Below are positions 26,095 to 33,944 of a stretch of 64,000 nucleotides of DNA, one piece after another (the stretch's first letter is position 1; every line of letters starts with the position of its first letter). The stretch covers positions 2,418,001-2,482,000 of the forward strand of contig NZ_CP148752.1 of NCBI RefSeq assembly GCF_040448305.1, in the 5' to 3' direction. This DNA comes from Pseudomonas fluorescens (GTDB lineage: Bacteria > Pseudomonadota > Gammaproteobacteria > Pseudomonadales > Pseudomonadaceae). The position numbers and the translations under genes were made by a program. The notes beneath the pieces were generated by a model. The model worked only from the letters and a program-made list of their open reading frames with translations, searched no databases and was not told the origin of the DNA.

Positions 26095-27363
26095 CTATTT
26101 ATCCAGGGGCACGATCAGCGGGCCGGCGAAGGCCTGCATGATCAACGCCACGGGTTGCTTGTGGCTGACCAGTTGGGCCATGGCGTTCATGTAGGGCGTC
26201 AGGTGACGGAAGTATTTCTTGTAGCTCGGACACAGGTAGTTCAGGCCCGGCTCGCCGTTGGGCGCATTCATGAAGCGGTTTTTCGGGCATTCGCCATGGC
26301 AGGCGAAGCGGTAATCGCATTGCTGGCAATACGTCGGCAGTGTCTGTTCTTTGGCGGCGCCAAAGGCTTGTTGCGCAGCAGAGTCGAGTAGCACGGCAGG
26401 ATCATCGGTCTTCAGGTTGCCCAGCCGATACTCGGGATACATGTAGTGATCGCAGGAGTAGACATTGCCGTCGTGCTCCACGATCGCCGCTTTGCCGCAG
26501 CGCGGGCTGAACAGGCACACCGAGGCCGGCAGCTGACACCATGAAGCCAGTGCCCATTCGAAGTTCATGACATGAACCTCGCCGACATCCTGGCGCACCC
26601 ACTCGTCAAAAATCGTGATGAGAAAATCGCCATAGGCCTCGGGGGCAACCGTTTGCTCCGTCACCATCGCGGGCTCCGGCACCACGTGCAAGCGCAATTC
26701 TGGCGGGATAGCGAAATGCAGACCCAGACCGACCTGTGAGGCGCTGGGCTCGCGTTCCACCACGGGGTTGAACTGAATATGACGAACGCCTTCAGACTTG
26801 AGGAATCTATAGATTTCCAAGGGGAATCTGGCGACATCGCACGCCACGGTAACCAACACGTTGAAGTCGACGCCATGCTGCTTGAGCAGTTCAAGACCGT
26901 GCATCACGTCATCGAAACTGGAGCGTCCGCGCTTGTCGGGGCGATAGAGGTCGTGGACGAATCGCGGGCCATCGAGGCTGATCCCCACCATGAAGCGTTC
27001 ACGGGCGAGGAATGCACACCAGTCGTCGCTGAGTAACGTGCCATTGGTCTGCAACGTGTTGCGAATGACTTTGTTCCCTGCGAACTGGCGTTGATACAGG
27101 ACCGCGCGTTGAAAAAAATCCAACCCCAGCAACGTCGGTTCGCCGCCTTGCCAGGTAAATTCGACTTCAGGCGTGGGCTGGGCCTCGATGTAGCGCTGCA
27201 CATACAGACGCAGCACCTCGTCGGTCATGCTGAAGCGTTCCCGAGGCGGGTAAAGCTGTTCTTTTTCGAGGTAGAAACAGTAACTGCAATCGAGGTTGCA
27301 GATCGGCCCGACGGGTTTGGCCATGAGATGCAAGCCCTGGGGCGGGGTTTCGTGGGTAGGCAT
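26095..27363 (-). CDS. Anaerobic sulfatase-maturing radical SAM enzyme (anSME-like)
   Basis: A 422-residue radical SAM/SPASM protein. The SAM cluster motif CNLDCSYCFY has cysteines at residues 22, 26 and 29. The C-terminal half contains further Fe-S cysteines (CGKAAIVEHDGNVYSCDHYM and CQQCDYRFACHGECPKNRF). The length and motifs match anSMEs, which oxidise the active-site Ser or Cys of a sulfatase to formylglycine in the cytoplasm. The partner is the adjacent upstream sulfatase (27422-29785), which carries a serine at the modified position, the residue only this enzyme class can convert. A strong hairpin at 27392-27413 lies between the two genes. Confidence 0.92.
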   Translation of the reverse strand: MPTHETPPQGLHLMAKPVGPICNLDCSYCFYLEKEQLYPPRERFSMTDEVLRLYVQRYIEAQPTPEVEFTWQGGEPTLLGLDFFQRAVLYQRQFAGNKVIRNTLQTNGTLLSDDWCAFLARERFMVGISLDGPRFVHDLYRPDKRGRSSFDDVMHGLELLKQHGVDFNVLVTVACDVARFPLEIYRFLKSEGVRHIQFNPVVEREPSASQVGLGLHFAIPPELRLHVVPEPAMVTEQTVAPEAYGDFLITIFDEWVRQDVGEVHVMNFEWALASWCQLPASVCLFSPRCGKAAIVEHDGNVYSCDHYMYPEYRLGNLKTDDPAVLLDSAAQQAFGAAKEQTLPTYCQQCDYRFACHGECPKNRFMNAPNGEPGLNYLCPSYKKYFRHLTPYMNAMAQLVSHKQPVALIMQAFAGPLIVPLDK

Positions 27364-27391
27364 GGGGGCAGGGTCCGGGAGTCATCAGTCT

Positions 27392-27413
27392 GCCGCCCGG
27401 TTATCCGGGCGGC
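27392..27413 (-). terminator. Strong hairpin between the sulfatase and its maturase
   Basis: A perfect 9-bp stem, GCCGCCCGG, with loop TTAT, lies in the 58-bp gap between the two genes. There is no T tract on the minus strand, so it may stabilise or partially terminate the sulfatase transcript rather than fully end it. Confidence 0.6.
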
Positions 27414-27421
27414 ATTGAGGG

Positions 27422-29785
27422 TCAAGGCAAATACGTCACGTGTACATCCTTGACCTTGCCATTGAATGCGAAGGGCGCACGCTCGAAATAGTCCAGGGTG
27501 ACTGGGGAACCGAGGTCTTCAGCCACGTCGAAGGTTTCGCTGGCGGTGAACGTCAGTGCCGGAGTGAACGGCGTCACCCCTTTGGCGGCTTCCTGCCCGT
27601 CAAGTCGCAAGCTCAGGCTGGCCGGCCCTCCGAGCTTGGCTGACGACAGGGTCGTCAGCACTTCGATACTGACTTTGCCAGCGGGTACTCGTTCGGCCGA
27701 ACGCAGTTTGACTCGAGAGATAGCCAGCGCGTTGTACTCGTAGATCAGGAAACCGTCATCCATGTACAGACTGACCCCGCCACCGATACCACCCAAGGCA
27801 TACAACACGCCGGTGGCGTTAGCTGGAACGTCGGCGTCGACGACAACTTTGCTGTTCTGATTGCGCAGGTTGGGGGCCGCAAATTCCGGAAAGCGATGGA
27901 CGCGATCGCTGAAATGCCATTCGCGTTGGCTGCTGGAGATTCGTGCAGTCGGATCGAGGAAGGGGTAGAGACCGGCACCAATCGGAAAGACATGGTTAGC
28001 CTTGGCCTGCACGTCAAACTCGGCCTTCAGCTCCGCAAGTTTTTCGGGATTACTCGCGGCTACATCGTTGGCCTGGGAGTAGTCGTCTTGCAGGTTGTAG
28101 AGCGCCCATTGATCATTCGCCGGATTCCAGCCCATGAACTGCGCAAAACCTTGCACCCAGGGTTTGCGCGGGCCAAAAACCGAGGCCATCCAGCCATCCT
28201 TGTAGATGCCACGACTGCCTAGGACTTCGAAGTATTGCGCCGGTTTTTTCGATCTCACCTGAGCGTCGTTGAAGGTGTAGCGCAGGCTGATGCCATCCAT
28301 TGGATCCTGAGCGATACCGTTAACCTCTTTGGGTGGCGTGATCGACAGCACGTCGTAGACAGTCGGGGCAATGTCGTTGACATGGTGGAATTGTGCGCGA
28401 ACTCTGGCGTCGGCCTTGATCTGTTTCGGCCAGGAAACGGCCAGCGGCGTGCGCGTACCGCCGAAGTAGCCGGCGACCAGTTTAGTGCCTACGAATGGCC
28501 CTGAACCTGCCCAGGCCCACGCGGCGTTGTACATGTTCTCAAGTTTAGGACCGCCGAGTGCGGACAAGCCGCCATACATCTCGTTGAGGACTTTCAACTG
28601 CTGCTCTTTGGGGACTGGAATCCCGTTTTGGGCCAGCAACTCATTAATCGTGCCCTCCATCCCCTCGGAAGAGGCCCCGTTGTCGCTGAAGACATAAAAG
28701 ATCAGCGTGTTGTCGCGCTTACCTTCACGCTCCAGTTCGTCGAGGATCTTGCCGGCCTGCGTGTCGGCATGTTCCAGGAAGCCGGCATACACCTCCATCA
28801 ACCGCGCCTGATACTGTTTCTGTTCGGAAGACAAGCTGTCCCAGGCTGGGAGTTCCGCCGGGCGCGGCGTAAGGACGGCGTCCCGCGGGATAAAGCCCAG
28901 AGCTTTCTGGCGAGCAAACGTCTGCTCACGATAGGCGTCCCAACCACCGTCGAATCTGCCTTTGTATTTATCGGTCCATTGCGCATTAACCTGGTGCGGG
29001 CCATGCACGGCACCCGGTGTCCAATACATGAAAAATGGTTTTTCCGGCGCGTAGGTCTGATGGTCTTGCAGCCAGTTTACGGCCTGATTGGCGAGATCTT
29101 CGCTAAGGTGATATTTCGGATCTCGCGCCGGTTCGATTGGCGTTGTGTCGCGGTACAGACGCGGTTCGTACTGAGAGGTTTCGCCGGCCAGGAAACCGTA
29201 GAAATGTTCAAAACCGTAGGCCGTCGGCCAAGTATCGAAAGGACCGGCCGCCGTGGTGTCCATGGGTGGTGTGTTATGCCATTTGCCGAACGCGGCGGTG
29301 CTGTAGCCATATTGCTTGAGCACCTCGGCCATGGTCGCCGAGCTTTTGGGTATCTTGCCGGTGTAGCCATCCCAGTCGGTGGCCAGTTCTGCGATGACGC
29401 CGTTGCCAACTCGGTGATGGTTGCGTCCGGTAAGCAAAGCGGCGCGAGTTGCGGAGCTGATGGCAGCGGTATGAAAAGCGTTGTAGCGCACACCGCTGTC
29501 GGCGACTCGACTCAGGGTCGGCGTATGGACTGCGCCGCCGACGGTGTCGGACTGCGCGAAGCCGGCGTCATCAAGCATGATCACCAGAATATTGGGGGCC
29601 TCGGCAGGAAGGCGGGATTGATGTTGACGTTTCTGGTGCTTCGATTCTTGCAGCGTCGGTTTGGCGTCACTGGCCGAAGGCGTCGGCGGGAAGGGCAGCG
29701 AGTCTTGTGCGGATGCGACCGAGCTGGCCAACAGTGCGCAGAGTTTCAGGGTGAAACGTCCGGCGGGTTGCAGCTTCTGGGACAT
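27422..29785 (-). CDS. Ser-type arylsulfatase (large, AtsA/AtsD-like)
   Basis: A 787-residue sulfatase with an N-terminal signal (LKLCALLASSVASAQ) and the alkaline-phosphatase fold. Metal-binding residues begin at LDDAGF (Asp72, Asp73). The catalytic motif is S110-S111-A-T-R114 followed by AALLTGR, with serine rather than cysteine at the formylglycine position. The length equals that of the mycobacterial AtsA/AtsD sulfatases. The C-terminal ~150 residues form an extra jelly-roll-like domain of the large-sulfatase group. It would hydrolyse a sulfate ester, releasing sulfate and an alcohol or phenol that nearby enzymes might degrade. GGAGACACCC precedes the ATG. Substrate unknown. Confidence 0.92.
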   Translation of the reverse strand: MSQKLQPAGRFTLKLCALLASSVASAQDSLPFPPTPSASDAKPTLQESKHQKRQHQSRLPAEAPNILVIMLDDAGFAQSDTVGGAVHTPTLSRVADSGVRYNAFHTAAISSATRAALLTGRNHHRVGNGVIAELATDWDGYTGKIPKSSATMAEVLKQYGYSTAAFGKWHNTPPMDTTAAGPFDTWPTAYGFEHFYGFLAGETSQYEPRLYRDTTPIEPARDPKYHLSEDLANQAVNWLQDHQTYAPEKPFFMYWTPGAVHGPHQVNAQWTDKYKGRFDGGWDAYREQTFARQKALGFIPRDAVLTPRPAELPAWDSLSSEQKQYQARLMEVYAGFLEHADTQAGKILDELEREGKRDNTLIFYVFSDNGASSEGMEGTINELLAQNGIPVPKEQQLKVLNEMYGGLSALGGPKLENMYNAAWAWAGSGPFVGTKLVAGYFGGTRTPLAVSWPKQIKADARVRAQFHHVNDIAPTVYDVLSITPPKEVNGIAQDPMDGISLRYTFNDAQVRSKKPAQYFEVLGSRGIYKDGWMASVFGPRKPWVQGFAQFMGWNPANDQWALYNLQDDYSQANDVAASNPEKLAELKAEFDVQAKANHVFPIGAGLYPFLDPTARISSSQREWHFSDRVHRFPEFAAPNLRNQNSKVVVDADVPANATGVLYALGGIGGGVSLYMDDGFLIYEYNALAISRVKLRSAERVPAGKVSIEVLTTLSSAKLGGPASLSLRLDGQEAAKGVTPFTPALTFTASETFDVAEDLGSPVTLDYFERAPFAFNGKVKDVHVTYLP

Positions 29786-29820
29786 GGGTGTCTCCGTTTT
29801 TTATTCATTACAACGGCGCA

Positions 29821-29845
29821 GCCGCCCGGTCGAACACCGGACGGC
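29821..29845 (-). terminator. Hairpin between the cupin and sulfatase genes
   Basis: GCCGCCCGGT and ACCGGACGGC pair around the loop CGAAC with one mismatch. It lies in the short gap between the cupin stop and the sulfatase start and has no T tract; it is probably an mRNA processing or attenuation structure. Confidence 0.45.
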
Positions 29846-29864
29846 CGGGAGGTTGGAGGGCTGG

Positions 29865-30341
29865 TCAGACCGCAAAGCTGGTGATGTCTTTGGGCTCGAT
29901 ATCATTGGCTTTGCAGAACGCCAGGTAACGATCCACGCTGGATTTCCAGTTCTCGACGGCCACGACGTTGTTGTTATCGTCGTAATACAGCAGATCGCCC
30001 TGGGTGATGTTCAAGGTGATCAGTTCATCGCCATATTCAGTCAGCACGATCGGCGTGTGGCTGGACCCCGCGGTTTCGAACACTACGCCGCCCTGTGTCG
30101 AGATCCAGTCGTGCTCCAGGTATTTCCAGCCACCCTTGACGGTGTAAACGATGACCGTACCGGAGTGATAGTGCTTGGGCAGAGCAGACCCGGCCGGGGC
30201 CTTGAGCAGGGTGATGGTTTCCCCGCGAACCGGATCGCATTTGATGTATTTGATGAAGATTTCATCGCTGTAAGGTGCGAACGGAACCCACGGCAGGTCC
30301 TCGTCGTTGATGGAGGAGGTGTCGATGTTTTCATAAAACAT
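29865..30341 (-). CDS. Cupin-domain protein (2,4'-dihydroxyacetophenone dioxygenase-like)
   Basis: A 158-residue protein whose core is a cupin barrel: KHYHSGTVIVYTVKGGWKYL contains the first metal-binding histidines, and GSSHTPIVL closes the second cupin motif. The opening DEDLPWVPFAPYSDEIFIKY resembles the ChrR-like/DAD cupin group, which includes a ring-ketone-cleaving dioxygenase. An oxygenase role is likely, but the family also has sensors. The start at 30341 (MFYENID) is chosen because residues before it in the longer frame lack any family likeness. It is followed by the sulfatase on the same strand. Confidence 0.75.
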   Translation of the reverse strand: MFYENIDTSSINDEDLPWVPFAPYSDEIFIKYIKCDPVRGETITLLKAPAGSALPKHYHSGTVIVYTVKGGWKYLEHDWISTQGGVVFETAGSSHTPIVLTEYGDELITLNITQGDLLYYDDNNNVVAVENWKSSVDRYLAFCKANDIEPKDITSFAV

Positions 30342-30549
30342 GCTTGTTGTTCTCTGTTGGACGGTGGAAGGATTTACACGGTGCGTTAAGAGCATCGTGA
30401 ACAGGCTGTGCTCACACCGCCCCCCTCTTGAGGAGGGGTATCCATCCAATGGCGTTGAATCGCGGCATTCGGAGTGCCGTGCAAATAACGCCAAAACAAC
30501 AATATCTACGGTTTGCGGCCACCGTCGGCCTTTGGGTGATCAAATCGGA

Positions 30550-30576
30550 CGTCAGGGCCTCTGCGAAACCCTGACG
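30550..30576 (-). terminator. Hairpin after the first DUF1254 gene
   Basis: CGTCAGGG and CCCTGACG form a perfect 8-bp stem around an 11-base loop, just past the DUF1254 gene's stop on the minus strand. No run of T follows. It separates the DUF1254 gene from the cupin gene about 210 bp further on. Confidence 0.5.
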
Positions 30577-30587
30577 CCCTTAGGTGC

Positions 30588-32012
30588 TCAATTGATTTTA
30601 ACGATCGCGGGTGGACTCCACGTGCCTTTGCCAGGAGGCAGGACGGAAGGGTTTTCCGTCTTTGGCCAATACAGGCGCATCACCATGTAGATCAGATCAT
30701 TCGGTGCGGGCAGCCAGTTGCTTTCCTTGTCCGCGCCGGGTGAGTCCTTTTGGATGTAGAGCGTCAACGAGCCGTCTGCGTTTTTCTTCATGTCAGGTAG
30801 CATCGGCGAGTTGATGAGGTAGCGATTGATCGGATTCTTGATCAGCAGTTGCGACTTGCCGTCGTACATGGTCACCGACCAGAAGGCGTTGACCGGCGGG
30901 AGTTGTCCAGCGGGAAAGGTGATCGTGTAGTTGTGCTTGCTGCCGTCAAGCGGCGTCCCATCGGACAGGATCTTGGCCATCGGATAGGTGGCCTCTTCGG
31001 CGTCGTTGGCGTAGATGCCCGCTTGTGCGATGGCGGCACGCTTTAGCCAATCGCCATTGTAGAACGCGGCATCACCGCCGGAACTCACGATGTTCCAGCC
31101 ATTGACCTGCGTGCCGAGATGATTGACCGCATTCTGGACCTTCGCATGCCCAGCCTGCATGCCCTCGACCACAGCGGCCTTTTGCTCGGCGGAGAGCTCC
31201 TGGAAGTTGAAGTCCTTGCCGGCGCCAATGCCCATACGGGCCAGCTTCGCGCGGATCGCCACTTCATCCGGTGTGGTCGGGGCAAACTGCAAGGCAAAGC
31301 CCAGGTACTTGAAGAAGTCGGTCTTCGCCAGGGCCTTGTCGAACTTCGGGAAGTTGATCGCCGGCGCGGCAGGCGGCGCGGGCTGCTTGAGATAAGCCGA
31401 TAACGGCTGAGCCGCATAACCAGACTGGATCTTTTCGACGTTTGGCATGTCCGCCGGATTGAAGAGTTGGGTGCGAAAGATCACGAAGAGGAGTTGTGTA
31501 TTGGAGCGAAACACCTTCTTGATGCCAGGCGGGGTCACGCCTTTCCAGTCTGGGCCGACCAGCATGTAATCGCCGGCTTCGCTGCCGGTGGTACGGCTGC
31601 CGATGTAACCGAAGTTGTTGGTGTTGTTATCGATCAGTTGCACCGAGTAGTACCGCGGTTTCTCCACCGTCGGTACCGATAGCACGATCGGCTCGCTACG
31701 CAGGTCCATGAACATCAAGGAATATGGCGTGTCGCTGTTCGGCGAGACGATGGCCGTGTCCTTGTAGCTAAAGACATTGTGCATGCTGTGGATGTGGTTG
31801 AACGGCGCCTTGTACTGGCCGGAGTTCTTGTCCACGGCATAGTCGTACAGGGTCGCGTAGTTCATCACGATGGGCAGACCGTAGATGTAGCCTTCCTCGG
31901 CGATGGCTTTCGTCTCGGCGGGAGTGATGTCCGCTGCCTGGGCGTGCGTAAATCCCAAGGACGCGAGCAATACCATCGCACAGCCAAATGTTCTCGGTAG
32001 TGTGGTTATCAT
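30588..32012 (-). CDS. DUF1254/DUF1214 domain protein (paralogue 1)
   Basis: A 474-residue exported protein. A signal peptide (MVLLASLGFTHAQA) is followed by DUF1254 (KAIAEEGYIYGLPIVMNYA to about residue 190) and DUF1214 near the C-terminus (LPPVNAFWSVTMYDGKSQLL, INRYLINSPML). Members are secreted proteins of unknown biochemical function found near catabolic and stress genes. It is a clear paralogue of the protein at 33945-35426; the C-terminal blocks are almost identical. Here the protein is soluble periplasmic, whereas the other copy is a lipoprotein. Confidence 0.88.
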   Translation of the reverse strand: MITTLPRTFGCAMVLLASLGFTHAQAADITPAETKAIAEEGYIYGLPIVMNYATLYDYAVDKNSGQYKAPFNHIHSMHNVFSYKDTAIVSPNSDTPYSLMFMDLRSEPIVLSVPTVEKPRYYSVQLIDNNTNNFGYIGSRTTGSEAGDYMLVGPDWKGVTPPGIKKVFRSNTQLLFVIFRTQLFNPADMPNVEKIQSGYAAQPLSAYLKQPAPPAAPAINFPKFDKALAKTDFFKYLGFALQFAPTTPDEVAIRAKLARMGIGAGKDFNFQELSAEQKAAVVEGMQAGHAKVQNAVNHLGTQVNGWNIVSSGGDAAFYNGDWLKRAAIAQAGIYANDAEEATYPMAKILSDGTPLDGSKHNYTITFPAGQLPPVNAFWSVTMYDGKSQLLIKNPINRYLINSPMLPDMKKNADGSLTLYIQKDSPGADKESNWLPAPNDLIYMVMRLYWPKTENPSVLPPGKGTWSPPAIVKIN

Positions 32013-32209
32013 GAACCTGAAACTCCATTTTTCGTGTTAGATGGGGGTGTCGGTCAGCTAACTGCTAATCAGGCGATACTCCCCAAAGGCAGGAACCCCC
32101 TGACGATCTTGATGCATATCTGTGCCCATCAAGGAGGCAACTTCTCGAATCTCACCGAATCGCAGGCGATCAATCATTCGAGCGCTAAACGCACATCTCT
32201 CGGATCGTT

Positions 32210-33022
32210 TCACTTGGGAAAGAGTAGTGTATACGCCACCCGAAAGCCCCAACCGTGTGCACCATCCTCAGGACTGTCCGCCCAGTATCGCGGCCCCACC
32301 TGAAGACTCATGGGCTGCTTGCCGACTTTGAACAATTGCGTCACGAACAGGTTGATCGGCACATTCCACTCCCTGGCTTCCCAGTCGTAAGTGGATTCTG
32401 TATTAATGCCAAAACTGGTGTACGACGCTGTGGTATAGACCAGAAAGGGTTGCAGATACGTCTGATTGACCTTCTCCTTGTCATTGGCCGGGTTGTTGTC
32501 CAGCGACCAGATGTGGTTCGCCAGAATACCGGTCGTCCAACCGTTGGCCTGCTTCAGCGCCACCGCTGTCGGTCCAATCCCCCATTGTTCGCTACTCAGT
32601 AGCTCATCACTACCGGTCGGTAACAACAGCGCGGGGCCTGCACCCCAGATCCAGCCGTCCTCGGTCGGCTTTTTGGGAGAGAAAAAGAAGCTTTGCGTGG
32701 TGTCGCCCACTCCGCTTTTATCGGCGATGCCCCTCGGTGCCAGTCCATGCTGATCAATGACCGAGAGGATCGTGCGAGAGATCAGATTCCAATCGTCATT
32801 GAGTGAGAAGGGTAGAACCGGCTGGATATTGGTGACGCTCTGGATTCCATTGCCGGAGGGACCCATTTTCTGATTCCAGTTGTATTGGATGGGCAAGCTG
32901 TACAGTGCCGCGACTGGATTCAATGACTGTTTAGCCAGTTCCGCCTGATCGTCAGCCTGACTGGAAACGGATATACCGAAAGCCGCAAGTGCGAGCAAAA
33001 GCCGTTCAATGCGCTTGTACAT
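32210..33022 (-). CDS. Predicted outer-membrane beta-barrel (phenol MetA-like family)
   Basis: A 270-residue protein with a signal peptide (LLLALAAFGISVSSQA) and a mature region of short amphipathic strands. It contains the DWNLISRTILSVIDQ and PTEDGWIWGAGPALLLPTG pattern, the AKQSLNPVAALYSLPIQYNW opening, and an aromatic C-terminus typical of barrels (YTLLFPK). This matches the transporter family named from phenol-degradation loci. It probably admits a substrate through the outer membrane for the neighbouring sulfatase and DUF1254 genes. It lies between the first DUF1254 gene and the DUF3313 lipoprotein on the same strand. Confidence 0.8.
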   Translation of the reverse strand: MYKRIERLLLALAAFGISVSSQADDQAELAKQSLNPVAALYSLPIQYNWNQKMGPSGNGIQSVTNIQPVLPFSLNDDWNLISRTILSVIDQHGLAPRGIADKSGVGDTTQSFFFSPKKPTEDGWIWGAGPALLLPTGSDELLSSEQWGIGPTAVALKQANGWTTGILANHIWSLDNNPANDKEKVNQTYLQPFLVYTTASYTSFGINTESTYDWEAREWNVPINLFVTQLFKVGKQPMSLQVGPRYWADSPEDGAHGWGFRVAYTLLFPK

Positions 33023-33048
33023 GTTGAAATCCTTGAATGCGGATCGCC

Positions 33049-33078
33049 GCGGGCTCCTCGACTATCAAGGGGGCCCGC
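33049..33078 (-). terminator. GC-rich hairpin between the DUF3313 and barrel genes
   Basis: GCGGGCTCC (33049-33057) pairs with GGGGCCCGC (33070-33078) with one G-T pair, around a 12-base loop. It sits between the DUF3313 stop and the barrel gene start, suggesting partial termination or independent promoters. There is no T tract. Confidence 0.45.
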
Positions 33079-33118
33079 TAACGATCGGCAGAAACTGCTT
33101 GAGCACCCGCAGTGACGA

Positions 33119-33793
33119 TTACTTGAGTAACGTCTGCATGTCGCTGGTCATTCCCTTGATGGCCGCTTTGAAGTCATTCGCGGTGATTTTCTGGCTGGCG
33201 TTCTTCAGGTTCTCGCCAAACACTTTACGCACGGCTTTTGCGACCGGTGCACCGGTTTTGGCGTCGATCAAGTCCGCCTCGATATACAGCTCGGTATTCT
33301 GGTCGCGATGCCCCGTGGCGGCCTGAGTTGCACCTATGACTGCCGCGACCGGCACCACTTCGTACCATTTCATGCCTTCGTTGGTGGCTGTCACGCCAGT
33401 GATTGCCGCCTGCAGGATCAGCGCTCGCTCGCCTTTGCGAACATCTCTGGAGTCTGGAACGACCAGGTAATTTTGGGACAATGCCTGCTTGGCGCTTTCA
33501 GTGGTGTAGGCCTGCAGTTCCTGTAATGTTTTCAGGTCCACGCGTTCATCCGGCTTGGGCGCCGGATACAGTTCCAAACGCTCGAAGACCACCGTGGAAT
33601 AATCCGCAGGCTTGAATCCTGGCGCCACCCAGCGCAGCACTTCCACGCCACTTGGCGAGGTGGTTTCCTGCAGGCCGCCATAACTCTTCAGAAAGCCGGA
33701 GTACTGTTGTTGCTCGGTAACTTTCGATACGCAACCGGTCAATAACAAGCTGCTCAGTGCGGCACCCGTTATCCATTTGTGCGAGAAGTTCAT
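33119..33793 (-). CDS. DUF3313 family lipoprotein
   Basis: A 224-residue protein with a lipoprotein signal (ALSSLLLTGCVSK; lipobox LLTGC, Cys21). Mature features of DUF3313 are YSGFLKSYGGLQETTSPSG, RWVAPGFKPADYSTVVFERL and the C-terminal TNEGMKWYEVVPVAAVIGAT followed by ELYIEADLIDAKTG. The family is of unknown function and outer-membrane lipoproteins are expected. It lies between the two DUF1254 paralogues and is part of the same minus-strand run. A fragment with the same central sequence lies at 13268-13360. Confidence 0.85.
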   Translation of the reverse strand: MNFSHKWITGAALSSLLLTGCVSKVTEQQQYSGFLKSYGGLQETTSPSGVEVLRWVAPGFKPADYSTVVFERLELYPAPKPDERVDLKTLQELQAYTTESAKQALSQNYLVVPDSRDVRKGERALILQAAITGVTATNEGMKWYEVVPVAAVIGATQAATGHRDQNTELYIEADLIDAKTGAPVAKAVRKVFGENLKNASQKITANDFKAAIKGMTSDMQTLLK

Positions 33794-33944
33794 ATAGCGG
33801 TACTCCTTGAGGGCTGTGTTCCTGAATGTCTTTTATTCAAGGCCAGACCCTGTGGCCTCAGCCCTTTCGGCAATAAGGCCCGCTGGATCTCTGCCTGAGC
33901 AATCGAACGACTGCTTGCCAACTGCAAGCAGCCGCAAGTTCGCG

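Noticed and set aside
28628..29884. 418-codon plus-strand frame
   Set aside because: It is antisense to the sulfatase gene, whose active site and metal-binding residues are clear.
30342..30587. Possible CRISPR-like or repeat structure between the cupin and DUF1254 genes
   Set aside because: There are small inverted repeats (CCCCTC/GAGGGG, CGGCA/TGCCG) but no spaced direct repeats, so only ordinary hairpins are seen.
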